A DNA stretch of 12,523 nt, taken from positions 1 to 12,523 of the forward strand of contig JAFLSH010000055.1 of NCBI GenBank assembly GCA_022511055.1. The letters are read 5' to 3'. The translations under genes were made by a program, and so were the position numbers. The DNA is from Prevotella sp. (lineage in GTDB: Bacteria; Bacteroidota; Bacteroidia; Bacteroidales; Bacteroidaceae). Shown here one piece after another: positions 1-7,620 of this stretch; position 1 is the first letter of the stretch; each line of letters opens with the position of its first letter. A model generated the notes under the pieces. That model was not told the DNA's origin. It was given only the letters and a program-made list of their open reading frames with translations, and searched no databases.

Positions 1-9
1 GTAATTTTT

Positions 10-49
10 CTAAAGTGCCGCTTTTTTCAGCTAAAGTGCCGCTTTTTTC
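10..49. repeat. Two direct copies of a 19-bp repeat, 21-bp period
   Basis: CTAAAGTGCCGCTTTTTTC occurs at 10-28 and again, identical, at 31-49, separated by the dinucleotide AG. Read on the minus strand each copy is an A-run followed by GCGGCACTTTAG. It lies about 120 bp beyond the stop codon of the minus-strand operon and runs close to the left window edge. No further copy is visible in the first 9 bases or after 49. I do not recognise the repeat family. It could be a tandem regulatory site for a gene to the left or a remnant of a larger intergenic repeat. Confidence 0.8.
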
Positions 50-97
50 CCAAAAACTCATGGGGATTTTGCCAAAAAAATGCGGTAAATGTCTGGC

Positions 98-159
98 TTA
101 ACTCCTTGGGCTTCTCTGACTCCTTAGCTCCTGTGAAGCTCTCCTTGACTCCGACTCCC
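98..159. repeat. Degenerate ACTCC-type short repeats
   Basis: Between 98 and 159 the plus strand reads as spaced variants of (T/G)(A/G)CTCC: TAACTCC, TGACTCC, TAGCTCC, TGACTCC and GACTCCC. On the minus strand these are GGAGTTA/GGAGTCA-like units. The stretch lies just downstream of the minus-strand lipoprotein gene and could be degenerate slippage-prone intergenic DNA. No clear hairpin followed by a T-run was seen here, so no terminator is called for the minus operon. Confidence 0.4.
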
Positions 160-171
160 GCGACAGCCCGC

Positions 172-1524
172 TTACATCTTCACGCCCTTGATGCCCGTGG
201 CGGCGCCAGGGTAGGCGTTGATAACCTGGTCGAAGTAGTCTACGCGATGGCGCAGCCAGCGCTCCATGCGACTGATTTCCAGTGCGTAGCGCTTGTCGAT
301 GGGCCAGCGCTCATAGTCGCGCTTCAGGGCATCGAAGGCACCGTTGTAGTAGCGCAAGGTTTCGGGCCAATAGTCTGCCATGACCCGCTCCCTTAATACC
401 CGCCAGTGGCCCACCAGCCGGGCAACGAACTGCGGCGAGTGCCACAGGTCGGTGAAGAAGCTGTTGACATAGTAGCCGCCAATGTGGCGGGCAGGGTCTG
501 TGCCAAGCACCAGTTCGCGGTAGCTGCTGAAGAAGTTGTGGCCGGTGTACATGGTACTCCAATCGAAGTCATAGCCGGCATCGAAGTCCCACAGCGGCCC
601 CATGACCCAGCGGCCTCCCACGTCTTTGTGCATATAGACGCTGCGCGGGGCATCGACCTCTACGTTGTAGACCAGTTCCTGAATGAGCATATACTCAATG
701 AACACGTCCACATCCATCAGCTCCTCGACTGCCGTCAGGTCGGCCGTCTGAATGGCGCGTTCCAGCTTGGCCAGGTCGGCTCGAATGGCATTCTTCCGCT
801 CGGTGGTTACGTCATCGGGCGACTTGACACAGATGGGCAGACGGTAGACCGTCGACCAGAAATTGTCGCCGGCGCCGGGCGACAGCTCCGGCCCGTCATC
901 TTTGTCGAGCGCAATGAGACAGCCCTCGTTCTCGTCAATGTCAACGCGGCTTTTGCCGGTCTCTATCTGCTCGGTCAGCTGGTATAGCCCCACGTAGTCG
1001 CCATCGAGGGTCACTTCCACGTAGCGGGTATGGTTGGTGTAGGGCAGCTCCTGGCCTTGCCCCATGATGAACACCAGCGTGTTCATCATGTCGGTTGGGT
1101 CGCGGTAGTTGGCCAGCAGCACCCAGTCCTTGTTGGCCGCCAGACCCAGCATCTCGTGCTTCTTGTCGAGCTTCAGGCGGTAGGGCTTCTTCTCATACCA
1201 GTACCACGTTGAGTTGCCGCGCCCGCGTATGCGGCCCGTGCCTTCGTAACACCAGTCTGGATTGTTGCTGGTCAGGCTGACTGTGCAGTTCTGGTAGTCT
1301 TCTTTCTCCTTACTCCATACACCGTGGCCGTATTCGGTCTCGATGGTCATCTGTGCCACCTGATATTGGTAGTCGTCGGTCGCGCTCGTGCTGTCGGCCT
1401 TGGTCTGCATCGAAGTGTCGGGAGATGATTCTGCTGCGGCCTCAGGGGGCAAAGGCTTCTGCTCATCTTCGACCGTGCAGGCGAAGATGAGCAGAAGCAG
1501 ACTGCACAGGAGTGTCTTCTTCAT
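172..1524 (-). CDS. CotH kinase-like surface lipoprotein
   Basis: A 450-residue protein of the CotH type (spore-coat protein H family; some members are known to be atypical secreted protein kinases). Residues 1-15 form a lipoprotein signal, with I13-F14-A15-C16 as a lipobox. C16 is followed by T-V-E-D-E, an acidic stretch like the export signal that sends Bacteroidetes lipoproteins to the cell surface. A low-complexity linker runs to about residue 52. The CotH core follows: RGRGNSTW at 100-107 with KKPYRLKLDKK at 112-122, YQLTEQIE at 181-188, and WDFDAGYDFDW at 312-322, the DFD-like metal/phosphate region. It is last in the minus operon and its start overlaps the upstream stop by 4 bp (ATGA). 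Family membership is well supported. Kinase activity and substrate are unknown, and a structural or glycan-associated role is possible. A perfect 17-bp inverted repeat lies in its signal codons. Confidence 0.85.
   Translation of the reverse strand: MKKTLLCSLLLLIFACTVEDEQKPLPPEAAAESSPDTSMQTKADSTSATDDYQYQVAQMTIETEYGHGVWSKEKEDYQNCTVSLTSNNPDWCYEGTGRIRGRGNSTWYWYEKKPYRLKLDKKHEMLGLAANKDWVLLANYRDPTDMMNTLVFIMGQGQELPYTNHTRYVEVTLDGDYVGLYQLTEQIETGKSRVDIDENEGCLIALDKDDGPELSPGAGDNFWSTVYRLPICVKSPDDVTTERKNAIRADLAKLERAIQTADLTAVEELMDVDVFIEYMLIQELVYNVEVDAPRSVYMHKDVGGRWVMGPLWDFDAGYDFDWSTMYTGHNFFSSYRELVLGTDPARHIGGYYVNSFFTDLWHSPQFVARLVGHWRVLRERVMADYWPETLRYYNGAFDALKRDYERWPIDKRYALEISRMERWLRHRVDYFDQVINAYPGAATGIKGVKM
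1455..1498 (-). other. Perfect 17-bp inverted repeat inside the lipoprotein signal codons
   Basis: GCTTCTGCTCATCTTCG at 1455-1471 is the exact reverse complement of 1482-1498, with a 10-nt loop (1472-1481). In the minus-strand mRNA the stem begins at nucleotide 27 of the CotH-like gene and ends at nucleotide 70. Codons 10-14 (L-L-L-I-F, the hydrophobic core) are, codon for codon, reverse complements of codons 19-23 (E-D-E-Q-K, the acidic stretch). The loop encodes the lipobox cysteine. Such a stem just after a coupled start codon could affect translation, or it may record a templated inverted duplication. The structure is directly visible; a function is inference. Confidence 0.9.
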
Positions 1525-2750
1525 CTCAGGTTAGTGACTTTCAGCTCGTATGGGAAGGTGGGGTTTTCGGCTTTCTTGCCGTGTCCGCCCCAGCGCAGCA
1601 TCTCGTGTTCCTGGGGCGCTCCCATCACTACGAGATAGAGCTTCTTCAGCGTCTTGCCCTTTGGTGTGCGGAACGTGGTAGCGCCAATGGGCGAGTAGAT
1701 TTCCTCGTCGTCGGTGGTCACGCCCACGAAGCCGTAGCGCAGGTTGCTGCCCTTGACCTTTACCGATGCCGTCTGGCGGGCAGGCAGCTCAATGGCGTTG
1801 AAGCCGTATGCCTCTGGCGTGTGCCTGGGGCGCAGCCAGCCGCTCTTCAGCGTGTCGAGCTGGGCCGAGAACGTGCAGGCATAGGGGCGGGTCTCCTGTC
1901 GGGCGTGGCGGAAGTCGAAGTTCATCAGGTGCTGGTAGCCGCGCAGCATCTCGTCATTGAACTGCTGTTGCGACAGACCGTAGAGCCGCTTGTAGGTGAT
2001 GACCGGGTCTTCGCCGCGCTTGCCGTTGCGGTAGAGTTCGGCTATGCTTTCGCGGCCGTGAAGGTCGCTCCACCACTGGATGACGTATGGCGAGTGGTAG
2101 ATGTTCTCGCCATCGAGGTATGCCTTGTGGGTCAGCCTCTTGAAGTCCTCGAAATGGTAGTTCTCGTCGCGCAGCCACCAGGGATTCACCTGCCAGAGCA
2201 TCCACTGAGAGGTCATTTCGTAGAAGCCGCTGCCGCCCCAGGCATCGCTGAGGCTGTCGGCCGGAATCTGCAGCTGGAAGGAATGGCCCAGCTCGTGTGC
2301 CATGCAGTTCATGGTCTTGTCCTGTATGCGGTTGGGAGCCACCCAGAGGCCGCCAATGAAGTTGTCGTATGTGCCGCCGTAGGCTGTGCCGTCGAGGGAG
2401 TACATCACCATGACCATCATCTTGTACTGGTCGGCCTTGGAGCCGGGGAGCGTGAACTTCAGCGTGTCGCGGAAGAACGTGTAGAACGATTGTACGCGCT
2501 CCATGAGTACCGAGAGGTTGAACGACATGGGCTTGCCTTCCAGCGCGGGCGGATTCTGCAAGTCGTTGCCGAAGCCGCGCTCCCAGAAGAAGATGCAGTC
2601 GCGTGTCTCTGCCGACCGTTTCCAGCACCACTGTGAGGTGTCGGCCTCAAGATTCATCTTTTGCAGGTCTTCGGGAATGAAAATCTTCTTTTGTGCGCTG
2701 GCACTGACCGTCATGGTCAGTGCCAGCAGTGTCAGTGCCCATTTTCTCAT
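1521..2750 (-). CDS. Secreted HExxH putative zinc metallopeptidase (short paralog)
   Basis: A 409-residue exported protein with a signal peptide at about 1-19 (cleavage near SASA-Q20). H152-E153-L154-G155-H156 is a zinc-peptidase HExxH motif. E178, in YEMTSQW, is a plausible third ligand 22 residues beyond the second histidine, as in gluzincins. A substrate-groove-like strand with GGTYDNFIGGLW (125-136) lies before the motif. The C-terminal part from about 290 looks beta-rich. It is a shorter paralog of the upstream gene: the mature ends QKKIFIP and QKKLYIP, the HE(L/V)GHSFQ core and the (Y/W)E(M/Q)T(S/A)QW motif match. I think both belong to the DUF6055-like group of secreted HExxH proteins, but that name is from memory. 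Start and stop overlap both neighbours by 4 bp. Peptidase activity and substrate are inferred only. Confidence 0.8.
   Translation of the reverse strand: MRKWALTLLALTMTVSASAQKKIFIPEDLQKMNLEADTSQWCWKRSAETRDCIFFWERGFGNDLQNPPALEGKPMSFNLSVLMERVQSFYTFFRDTLKFTLPGSKADQYKMMVMVMYSLDGTAYGGTYDNFIGGLWVAPNRIQDKTMNCMAHELGHSFQLQIPADSLSDAWGGSGFYEMTSQWMLWQVNPWWLRDENYHFEDFKRLTHKAYLDGENIYHSPYVIQWWSDLHGRESIAELYRNGKRGEDPVITYKRLYGLSQQQFNDEMLRGYQHLMNFDFRHARQETRPYACTFSAQLDTLKSGWLRPRHTPEAYGFNAIELPARQTASVKVKGSNLRYGFVGVTTDDEEIYSPIGATTFRTPKGKTLKKLYLVVMGAPQEHEMLRWGGHGKKAENPTFPYELKVTNLR
2697..2727 (-). other. Perfect 13-bp inverted repeat inside signal-peptide codons
   Basis: GCTGGCACTGACC at 2697-2709 is the exact reverse complement of 2715-2727, with a 5-nt loop at 2710-2714. 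In the mRNA of the short HExxH gene the stem spans nucleotides 24-54 after the start, codons 8-18 of the signal peptide. The position is almost the same as the 17-bp stem in the next gene of the operon (nucleotides 27-70). The repeat is directly visible; an effect on translation or export timing is inference. Confidence 0.9.
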
Positions 2751-4939
2751 AGCTTAACCTTCTTTCCGTTTACAATGTAGATGCCGTGCTGACGGGGGGC
2801 GGCCACTTTCTGGCCTGTCAGCGTGTAGATGCCCTGGCGGTCGGCCGGCTGCTTGTCGGCAGTCACGCCCTCGATGCCCACGGTCTCGTCGTAGTCGGTA
2901 GACACCAGCTCGGCATGCGCCGCTCCCTCCTGGATATGGATATTGAAAACGAAGCGGGCCACGGCGTAGCTGGCGGCATCCGGGCGGTAGCGCAGTGCCT
3001 GGCTGACGGTGAACTCATCGCCTGCCTTGCAGCGCCCGGGGTACTGGCCGATGTTGAAGGTGAAGCCCGTGGCGCTGAACTCGCTGTAGACGCGTGCGCC
3101 GGCATCTCCGTAGGAGACTGGTGCGCCCGTGGCGTTAAACCAGTGGCCGTAGCCGTTGGCCGTAGAGCCACTCTCGTAGAGGCTGCCTGTCGATGCGTTG
3201 GCGGCGTAGAACATAATGCGGTTGCGGTTCAGCGAGGGGCCGTAGTTCTGCATCTTGCCGGAGACATCGGCGGGATTCAGCTGGAACGCCGTTCCCAGCA
3301 TGCCTAACGCCTGGCCGCTCACGTTAACGGCGCAGCCTGAGTAGGCTTGGGCATCGGCGGGGAAATAGACATCATAGGTGAAGGTGACATCGGCCACGGG
3401 GCGGCCGTCGAGTGTCGGGGCTACGTAGACGGTGGCACGCGAGCCAATGTCAGTGCCTTCAAGCTCGAAGCGGTAGGGCCACTGCTCGGCGTTGTCGGCC
3501 TTCTCTGTCCATTTGTGCTGTATGTAGCGCTTGGGGGCAGGCGAGACAATGAGCCACAGGCGGTCGACACCCTCGGGCACGGTGAGGCTGACATCTTCAG
3601 TCACTTCCTTTGCCCCCTGGCAGTAGACATTGTCTTCGCTGAAATACTGGCGTGTGCCGTCTTTCATCAGTGCCACATAGCCCAGGCGGAAGCCGCGCGA
3701 GGTGGCAATGGAGTTGCGGATGTAGGTGGTGCGGCTTGACTTGGCCCACTGGGTCTCGCCGTTCATCTCCTCTGCCGGGTCGGCCTCAAGCAGCGGGCTG
3801 GCCGTCTCGAGGGCGGTGAAGTGGGTGGTCACCTGCGTTCCGGCGGCCGGCACTTGCAGCGGAATCACGTTGAAGCCCGTTGACTGCGGGCAGCTGGCCA
3901 GTGCCACCTGGTAGCTGTGGTCGCCGGTCATCACGCAACGGTAGGTGAAGTCGCCTATATAGGGCTCGCGGTATGGGCCGCAGGCGCTGAAGTCAAACGT
4001 AGCGCAGTGGGCGGCATAGTCGTAGTAGAGGCGGTACAAGTCCTCAACGCTCAGTTCCTTCAGCTCCATGAGTGCCTGGTTGAAGTCTGAGGCTCCCTTC
4101 ATGGGCTGCCGCCACACTTGTGCCACGGCGGTTATGTCGTTGTAAAGGTCGCAGAGATAGTAGTGCAGCCAGTAGCTCTGGTAGCGGTGCCATTCGTGCG
4201 TGAACGCCATGTTGTGGCTGTTGCGGAACACGCCGATGCTCTGCTCATACATCAGCTCGGGATATGACTGTGCAGCCTGCCACTGCGCGGTCTGCTCCCA
4301 GATGGTCTGGCCGTTGCCTATGTTCAGGTGGAAGCCTGTGCCGATGGTGGTGGAACTGAAATGGCTGTTGCCGGAAGCATCGGAATAGCACATGTACTGG
4401 AACGAGTGGCCCACTTCGTGCGCCACGCTGTGGCCAACGGGCTTGCAGGCCGATGGGCCCAGCCAGAGGGCGGACACCTCAAAGTCGTAGCCGCCGCCGT
4501 AGCACACCCAGTCGCGGGTGTGGTTGAGCAGCACCATTACCTTGTAGTTGCGCAGATTGGTGGCGGCGGGGTCTACAAATCCCAGCTGGTTAATCTCCAG
4601 CTCATAGAAAGCCTCGCACTTCTTCAGCAAATCCTGTTCGTCGACACGGAAGGGCTCTGGCGACTTTGAGGGCAGTGTGTTGCCGTAGTATTTGTCCCAA
4701 AGCACAATGACATTGTCTGACTCCACCGAGCGTGACCTTGACCATGTGTACTTGTTGTCGGGGTCTTCGTCGGCGTAGAGCAGCGTGTCAGTCCGTGCGG
4801 CGCGCCACTCGTCTGGAATGTACAGTTTCTTTTGGGCCATAGCCTTGTTTGCCGCTCCGCACCAGGGCGCGGGGGCAAGGCACGTTGTGAGTAGCAAGAA
4901 CGGCAGTAGATGCTTCTTCAAAAAGTTGTTCATTTTCAT
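2747..4939 (-). CDS. Secreted HExxH putative zinc metallopeptidase with C-terminal beta domain and sorting tail
   Basis: A 730-residue exported protein. The signal peptide runs to about A35, before QKKLYIP. H174-E175-V176-G177-H178 is the HExxH zinc motif. E215 in WEQTAQW, 37 residues after H178, is the likely third ligand, matching E178 of the downstream paralog; the insert between them (about 184-208) makes the spacing longer. Residues about 340-495 form a beta-rich region. About 497-670 resembles a DUF4859-like sandwich domain (name from memory). The end, IYTLTGQKV...GIYIVNGKKVKL (704-730), looks like a type IX secretion sorting or anchoring tail common in Prevotella. Two in-frame ATGs, at 4939 and 4933, could both serve as start. 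It lies 61 bp after the GH127/146 gene and overlaps the next gene by ATGA. No characterised peptidase family was recognised, so activity and substrate are inferred. Confidence 0.8.
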   Translation of the reverse strand: MKMNNFLKKHLLPFLLLTTCLAPAPWCGAANKAMAQKKLYIPDEWRAARTDTLLYADEDPDNKYTWSRSRSVESDNVIVLWDKYYGNTLPSKSPEPFRVDEQDLLKKCEAFYELEINQLGFVDPAATNLRNYKVMVLLNHTRDWVCYGGGYDFEVSALWLGPSACKPVGHSVAHEVGHSFQYMCYSDASGNSHFSSTTIGTGFHLNIGNGQTIWEQTAQWQAAQSYPELMYEQSIGVFRNSHNMAFTHEWHRYQSYWLHYYLCDLYNDITAVAQVWRQPMKGASDFNQALMELKELSVEDLYRLYYDYAAHCATFDFSACGPYREPYIGDFTYRCVMTGDHSYQVALASCPQSTGFNVIPLQVPAAGTQVTTHFTALETASPLLEADPAEEMNGETQWAKSSRTTYIRNSIATSRGFRLGYVALMKDGTRQYFSEDNVYCQGAKEVTEDVSLTVPEGVDRLWLIVSPAPKRYIQHKWTEKADNAEQWPYRFELEGTDIGSRATVYVAPTLDGRPVADVTFTYDVYFPADAQAYSGCAVNVSGQALGMLGTAFQLNPADVSGKMQNYGPSLNRNRIMFYAANASTGSLYESGSTANGYGHWFNATGAPVSYGDAGARVYSEFSATGFTFNIGQYPGRCKAGDEFTVSQALRYRPDAASYAVARFVFNIHIQEGAAHAELVSTDYDETVGIEGVTADKQPADRQGIYTLTGQKVAAPRQHGIYIVNGKKVKL

Positions 4940-5000
4940 GTTCTGTTTATTAGTTAATCTCGGTATGTCTTTTATTTACTATAACTACTTATTCCTGTTT

Positions 5001-7430
5001 TTATTGTACTTTCCACTCTAATACGCCGCCAGACTGCCCTTCTTGCAGCTGCGCCACGATTTTAAGCTCCTGTGTCTTCACGGGTTTGAAGTCAACGGAG
5101 TTGTAGCAGTCTTTGCTCACGCCGTAGGGCGAGTGCTGCTCCACTTCCTGCCAGCTGCCATCGGCCGCCTTGTAGTAGAGCTGCCATGAGGCCGGCGTGC
5201 GGAAATCGCCATCGTAATGGTCGAAGTCGAGCCAGTAGACCTGCACGTTGCTGACCGTGTAGGGCTGGTCGAACTTGTAGCTGATGCTCTCTTTCGACCC
5301 GCGTTTCAGCCACCAGTAGTGGTAGGGCTTCGAGGTGTCAGACGAGCGCTTCGGCTCCCACTGGTCGTTCACGCCGCCCGCCCACGAGTCGGTGGGCGCT
5401 GTCTCCGGCGCATCGTTCTGTATGGGGCCGCGGTTTGAGAATGTCTGTGCCTTCGAGGCGATAGTCGGCAGCGGAGTGGCCACGGCGGCGGTAGGCGTGT
5501 TGGCTATCCACACCTCCATGGGCTGCGGCCCGCGGTTGTTCCACGTGGAGTAGGGGATGGCGCGGAAGTTCACATCAGTAGTCTCGCCGCTCTGCTCCAC
5601 CCGCTTGGCTTGCCCTTCGAGTATCACCACGCCGTTCAGCAGGCTCTTCTCGAAACGTGCCGTAATGGCGGCGCTGTTGAGGATATACTTGTTGAACACC
5701 TTCTGGTCGGGCTGGTCGTTGCCTTCCAGGCAGTAGACCACGGGGCCGCGCTCCAGGCAGACTTTGCCCCGCAGGTCTTCCGCGTTGTCATTGGCCGTGA
5801 TACGGCGCACTTCCATCGGCAGGTTCAGCTCAATCACATCGCCCTTCTTCCACTGCCGGCTGATGGTGATGTAGTCCTGCGCTTCTGCCGCCAGCGGCTG
5901 GCCGTTTACGCTGACAGTGTAGGCTTTAGCCGGCTCAAGATAGGAGTAGAGATTGTTACTCGTGGGGCTGCCCTTGAGCCATGAGGGCAGGCGCAGCCTG
6001 ATGGCAAACTTGCCGCCGCCTTTCCTCACTTTAATCTGTATTCTGCCATCCCATGGGTAGTCAGTGGTCTGTTCCAGCTCCACCTTTCCCACGTTGGCAG
6101 TGCCCTGGGCGTAGAGATTCACATAGATGTCGCGCCCCTGCCGGGCATAGACATAGCCCGGCACGGAAGCCACGAAGCGGGTGACGTTGCCGGGGCAGCA
6201 GGCACAGCCAAACCACGCCTGCCGCTCATGCTCGCCATCACTCTCCAGCGGATTGTCATAGAAAAAACGGTCGCCCGACAGGCTGACACCGCTCAGCACG
6301 TTGTTGTAGAGCGCCCGCTCCACGATATCCATGTATTCCGACTGGCCTGTGGCCAGGAACATGCGGTAGTTCCAGTAGACGTTGGCAATGGCGGCGCAGG
6401 TCTCGCAGTAGGCTGTGTGCGAGTTCAGTTCGTAGTTCGGCCCGAAGCCTTCGCCCTGGGCGCGGCTGCCGATGCCGCCCGTGATAAAGAGTTTCTTCGT
6501 TGACATGTTCTGCCAGATGCGCTGCAAAGCCTGCTGATAGGCTTCATCGCCTGTCAGTGCGGCCACATCGGCCACGCCGCTGTACAGATAGCCTGCCCGC
6601 ACGGCATGCCCCACAATCTCCGTCTGTTGCAGAATGGGGATATGGTCTTGCGAGTACTCGCTGGGCTGGTGACCGTCTGTGCAGCGCCCCGTTTCGTCTA
6701 CGAAATACTTGGCACCTTCCAGGTATTTCCTGTCGCCCGTGACCTTGTAGAGCTTGCAGAGCGCCATCTCGATGATGGGGTGGCCGCCCGGCCGGTGAAT
6801 CTGCCCTTCGGCCGGGCCGAAAGTCTTGCAGATGAGGTCGGCATTCTTGATGGCCACGTTCAGCAGTGACCGCTTGCCCGTGGCGCGGTAGTGCGCCACG
6901 GCACTCTCAATGAGGTGTCCGCTGTTGTACAGTTCGTGCGAGTTGATTTTCTCCCACTTCGACCGCCCCCACCAGCCCGACAGCCGATAGCACTTGTTGG
7001 TGACACAGGTGGTCAGATAGCCGTCAGGCTCCTGTGCCAGTGCTATCAGGTTGATGACAGAGTCCAGATAGTGGTCGAGCTGCTTATCGTATTTCGCGGT
7101 CAGGGCGTACGAAGCCCCCTCAATCACTTTGTACGGGTCAGTGTCATCAAACGAGAAGTCGCCCTGATGCTCCTTGACCGTAGTCACCATGTTACCGTTG
7201 TTGGCGGCGGCCAGCGCAAAGTTGTCAAACCGCCCGCTCTTCTCGCATTCGCGGAAGGCGGAGGGTATGCTGACCGTGCGGTTGACCTCGATGCGCGGGG
7301 CCCAGAAGCCATCGTTCAGGTGTACCTGGTTGAAGGGCACTTCCTGAATCTCTTCGGCCCGGGTGGCGGCTCCGGCAGCCGACACGGCCGCCAAGCCTGC
7401 TAAAATCAGTGAAATTGTTTTCTCTCTCAT
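5001..7430 (-). CDS. GH127/GH146-type beta-L-arabinofuranosidase, first gene of the minus operon
   Basis: An 809-residue secreted enzyme, signal peptide about 1-25. It matches the cysteine-dependent retaining beta-L-arabinofuranosidases. E327 in GEGFG is the likely acid/base. E343 and C345 in YCETC, with C411 and C412 in FGCACCPGN, form the zinc site, and C411 corresponds to the nucleophile Cys417 of bifidobacterial HypBA1. The 16-residue step from E327 to E343 equals HypBA1 Glu322 to Glu338. Other conserved blocks are FDDTDPYKVIEG (94-105), SHELYNSGHLIE (164-175) and GHAVRA (274-279). Beyond the usual catalytic and beta domains, residues about 700-809 form an F5/8-type-C-like sandwich that may bind sugar. 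HypBA1 itself is near 660 residues. It is paralogous to the gene at 9656-12115 but diverged in the N-terminal sugar-site region, so linkage specificity may differ. GH127 versus GH146 cannot be settled by eye. Confidence 0.9.
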   Translation of the reverse strand: MREKTISLILAGLAAVSAAGAATRAEEIQEVPFNQVHLNDGFWAPRIEVNRTVSIPSAFRECEKSGRFDNFALAAANNGNMVTTVKEHQGDFSFDDTDPYKVIEGASYALTAKYDKQLDHYLDSVINLIALAQEPDGYLTTCVTNKCYRLSGWWGRSKWEKINSHELYNSGHLIESAVAHYRATGKRSLLNVAIKNADLICKTFGPAEGQIHRPGGHPIIEMALCKLYKVTGDRKYLEGAKYFVDETGRCTDGHQPSEYSQDHIPILQQTEIVGHAVRAGYLYSGVADVAALTGDEAYQQALQRIWQNMSTKKLFITGGIGSRAQGEGFGPNYELNSHTAYCETCAAIANVYWNYRMFLATGQSEYMDIVERALYNNVLSGVSLSGDRFFYDNPLESDGEHERQAWFGCACCPGNVTRFVASVPGYVYARQGRDIYVNLYAQGTANVGKVELEQTTDYPWDGRIQIKVRKGGGKFAIRLRLPSWLKGSPTSNNLYSYLEPAKAYTVSVNGQPLAAEAQDYITISRQWKKGDVIELNLPMEVRRITANDNAEDLRGKVCLERGPVVYCLEGNDQPDQKVFNKYILNSAAITARFEKSLLNGVVILEGQAKRVEQSGETTDVNFRAIPYSTWNNRGPQPMEVWIANTPTAAVATPLPTIASKAQTFSNRGPIQNDAPETAPTDSWAGGVNDQWEPKRSSDTSKPYHYWWLKRGSKESISYKFDQPYTVSNVQVYWLDFDHYDGDFRTPASWQLYYKAADGSWQEVEQHSPYGVSKDCYNSVDFKPVKTQELKIVAQLQEGQSGGVLEWKVQ

Positions 7431-7460
7431 GTCAGCGTTTGCCTTTTAGGTTTTCTGCTG

Positions 7461-7468
7461 CAAAGTAA
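7461..7468 (-). promoter_or_regulatory. Putative -7 box of the minus operon
   Basis: On the minus strand 7468-7461 reads TTACTTTG, one mismatch from the Bacteroidetes -7 consensus TAnnTTTG and followed by GC as usual. It lies 30 bp before the start codon at 7430, giving a short leader. The -33 TTTG element is weak; only GTTG (plus 7485-7488) lies near the right distance. No promoter-like box was seen in the 61-bp gap at 4940-5000, so this one probably drives all four minus genes. Confidence 0.55.
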
Positions 7469-7527
7469 CGACAAAAACGGCAGGCAACGTGTTACGATTG
7501 TCCAAGAGAATAGAAAAATAGTCCATG

Positions 7528-7580
7528 CCGACTGAAAATATTGTCGGTTGGATGATTTTTTTAATCTGTTTAGACGGATT
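7528..7580. promoter_or_regulatory. Two palindromic, operator-like sites in the divergent promoter region
   Basis: CCGAC at 7528-7532 is mirrored by GTCGG at 7543-7547 with a 10-bp spacer. A second, imperfect 18-bp palindrome, AATCTGTTTAGACGGATT, spans 7563-7580 with 7 of 9 half-site positions matching. It sits just upstream of where the -33 element of the plus promoter should be, and that -33 element is poor, as expected for an activator-dependent promoter. No regulator gene is in the window, so the binding protein is unknown. The palindromes are visible; the regulatory role is inference. Confidence 0.35.
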
Positions 7581-7600
7581 TTATAGACTGTTTCCGAATT

Positions 7601-7620
7601 TATTTTGTACCTTTGCGGCA
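7601..7620 (+). promoter_or_regulatory. Promoter of the GH97-GH127/146 operon
   Basis: TACCTTTG at 7608-7615 is an exact match to the Bacteroidetes -7 box TAnnTTTG. Transcription should start near 7622, about 20 bp before the ATG at 7642. This rules out the upstream in-frame ATG at 7525 as the GH97 start. A good -33 TTTG is not seen; the nearest T-rich sequence is around 7589-7594. The 20-bp block 7601-7620 matches 17 of 20 positions with 12501-12520 at the right edge. Confidence 0.75.

Noticed and set aside
1512..2636. 374-codon plus-strand ORF
   Set aside because: Antisense to the short HExxH gene, which has a signal peptide, zinc motif and coupled overlaps; no recognisable protein features.
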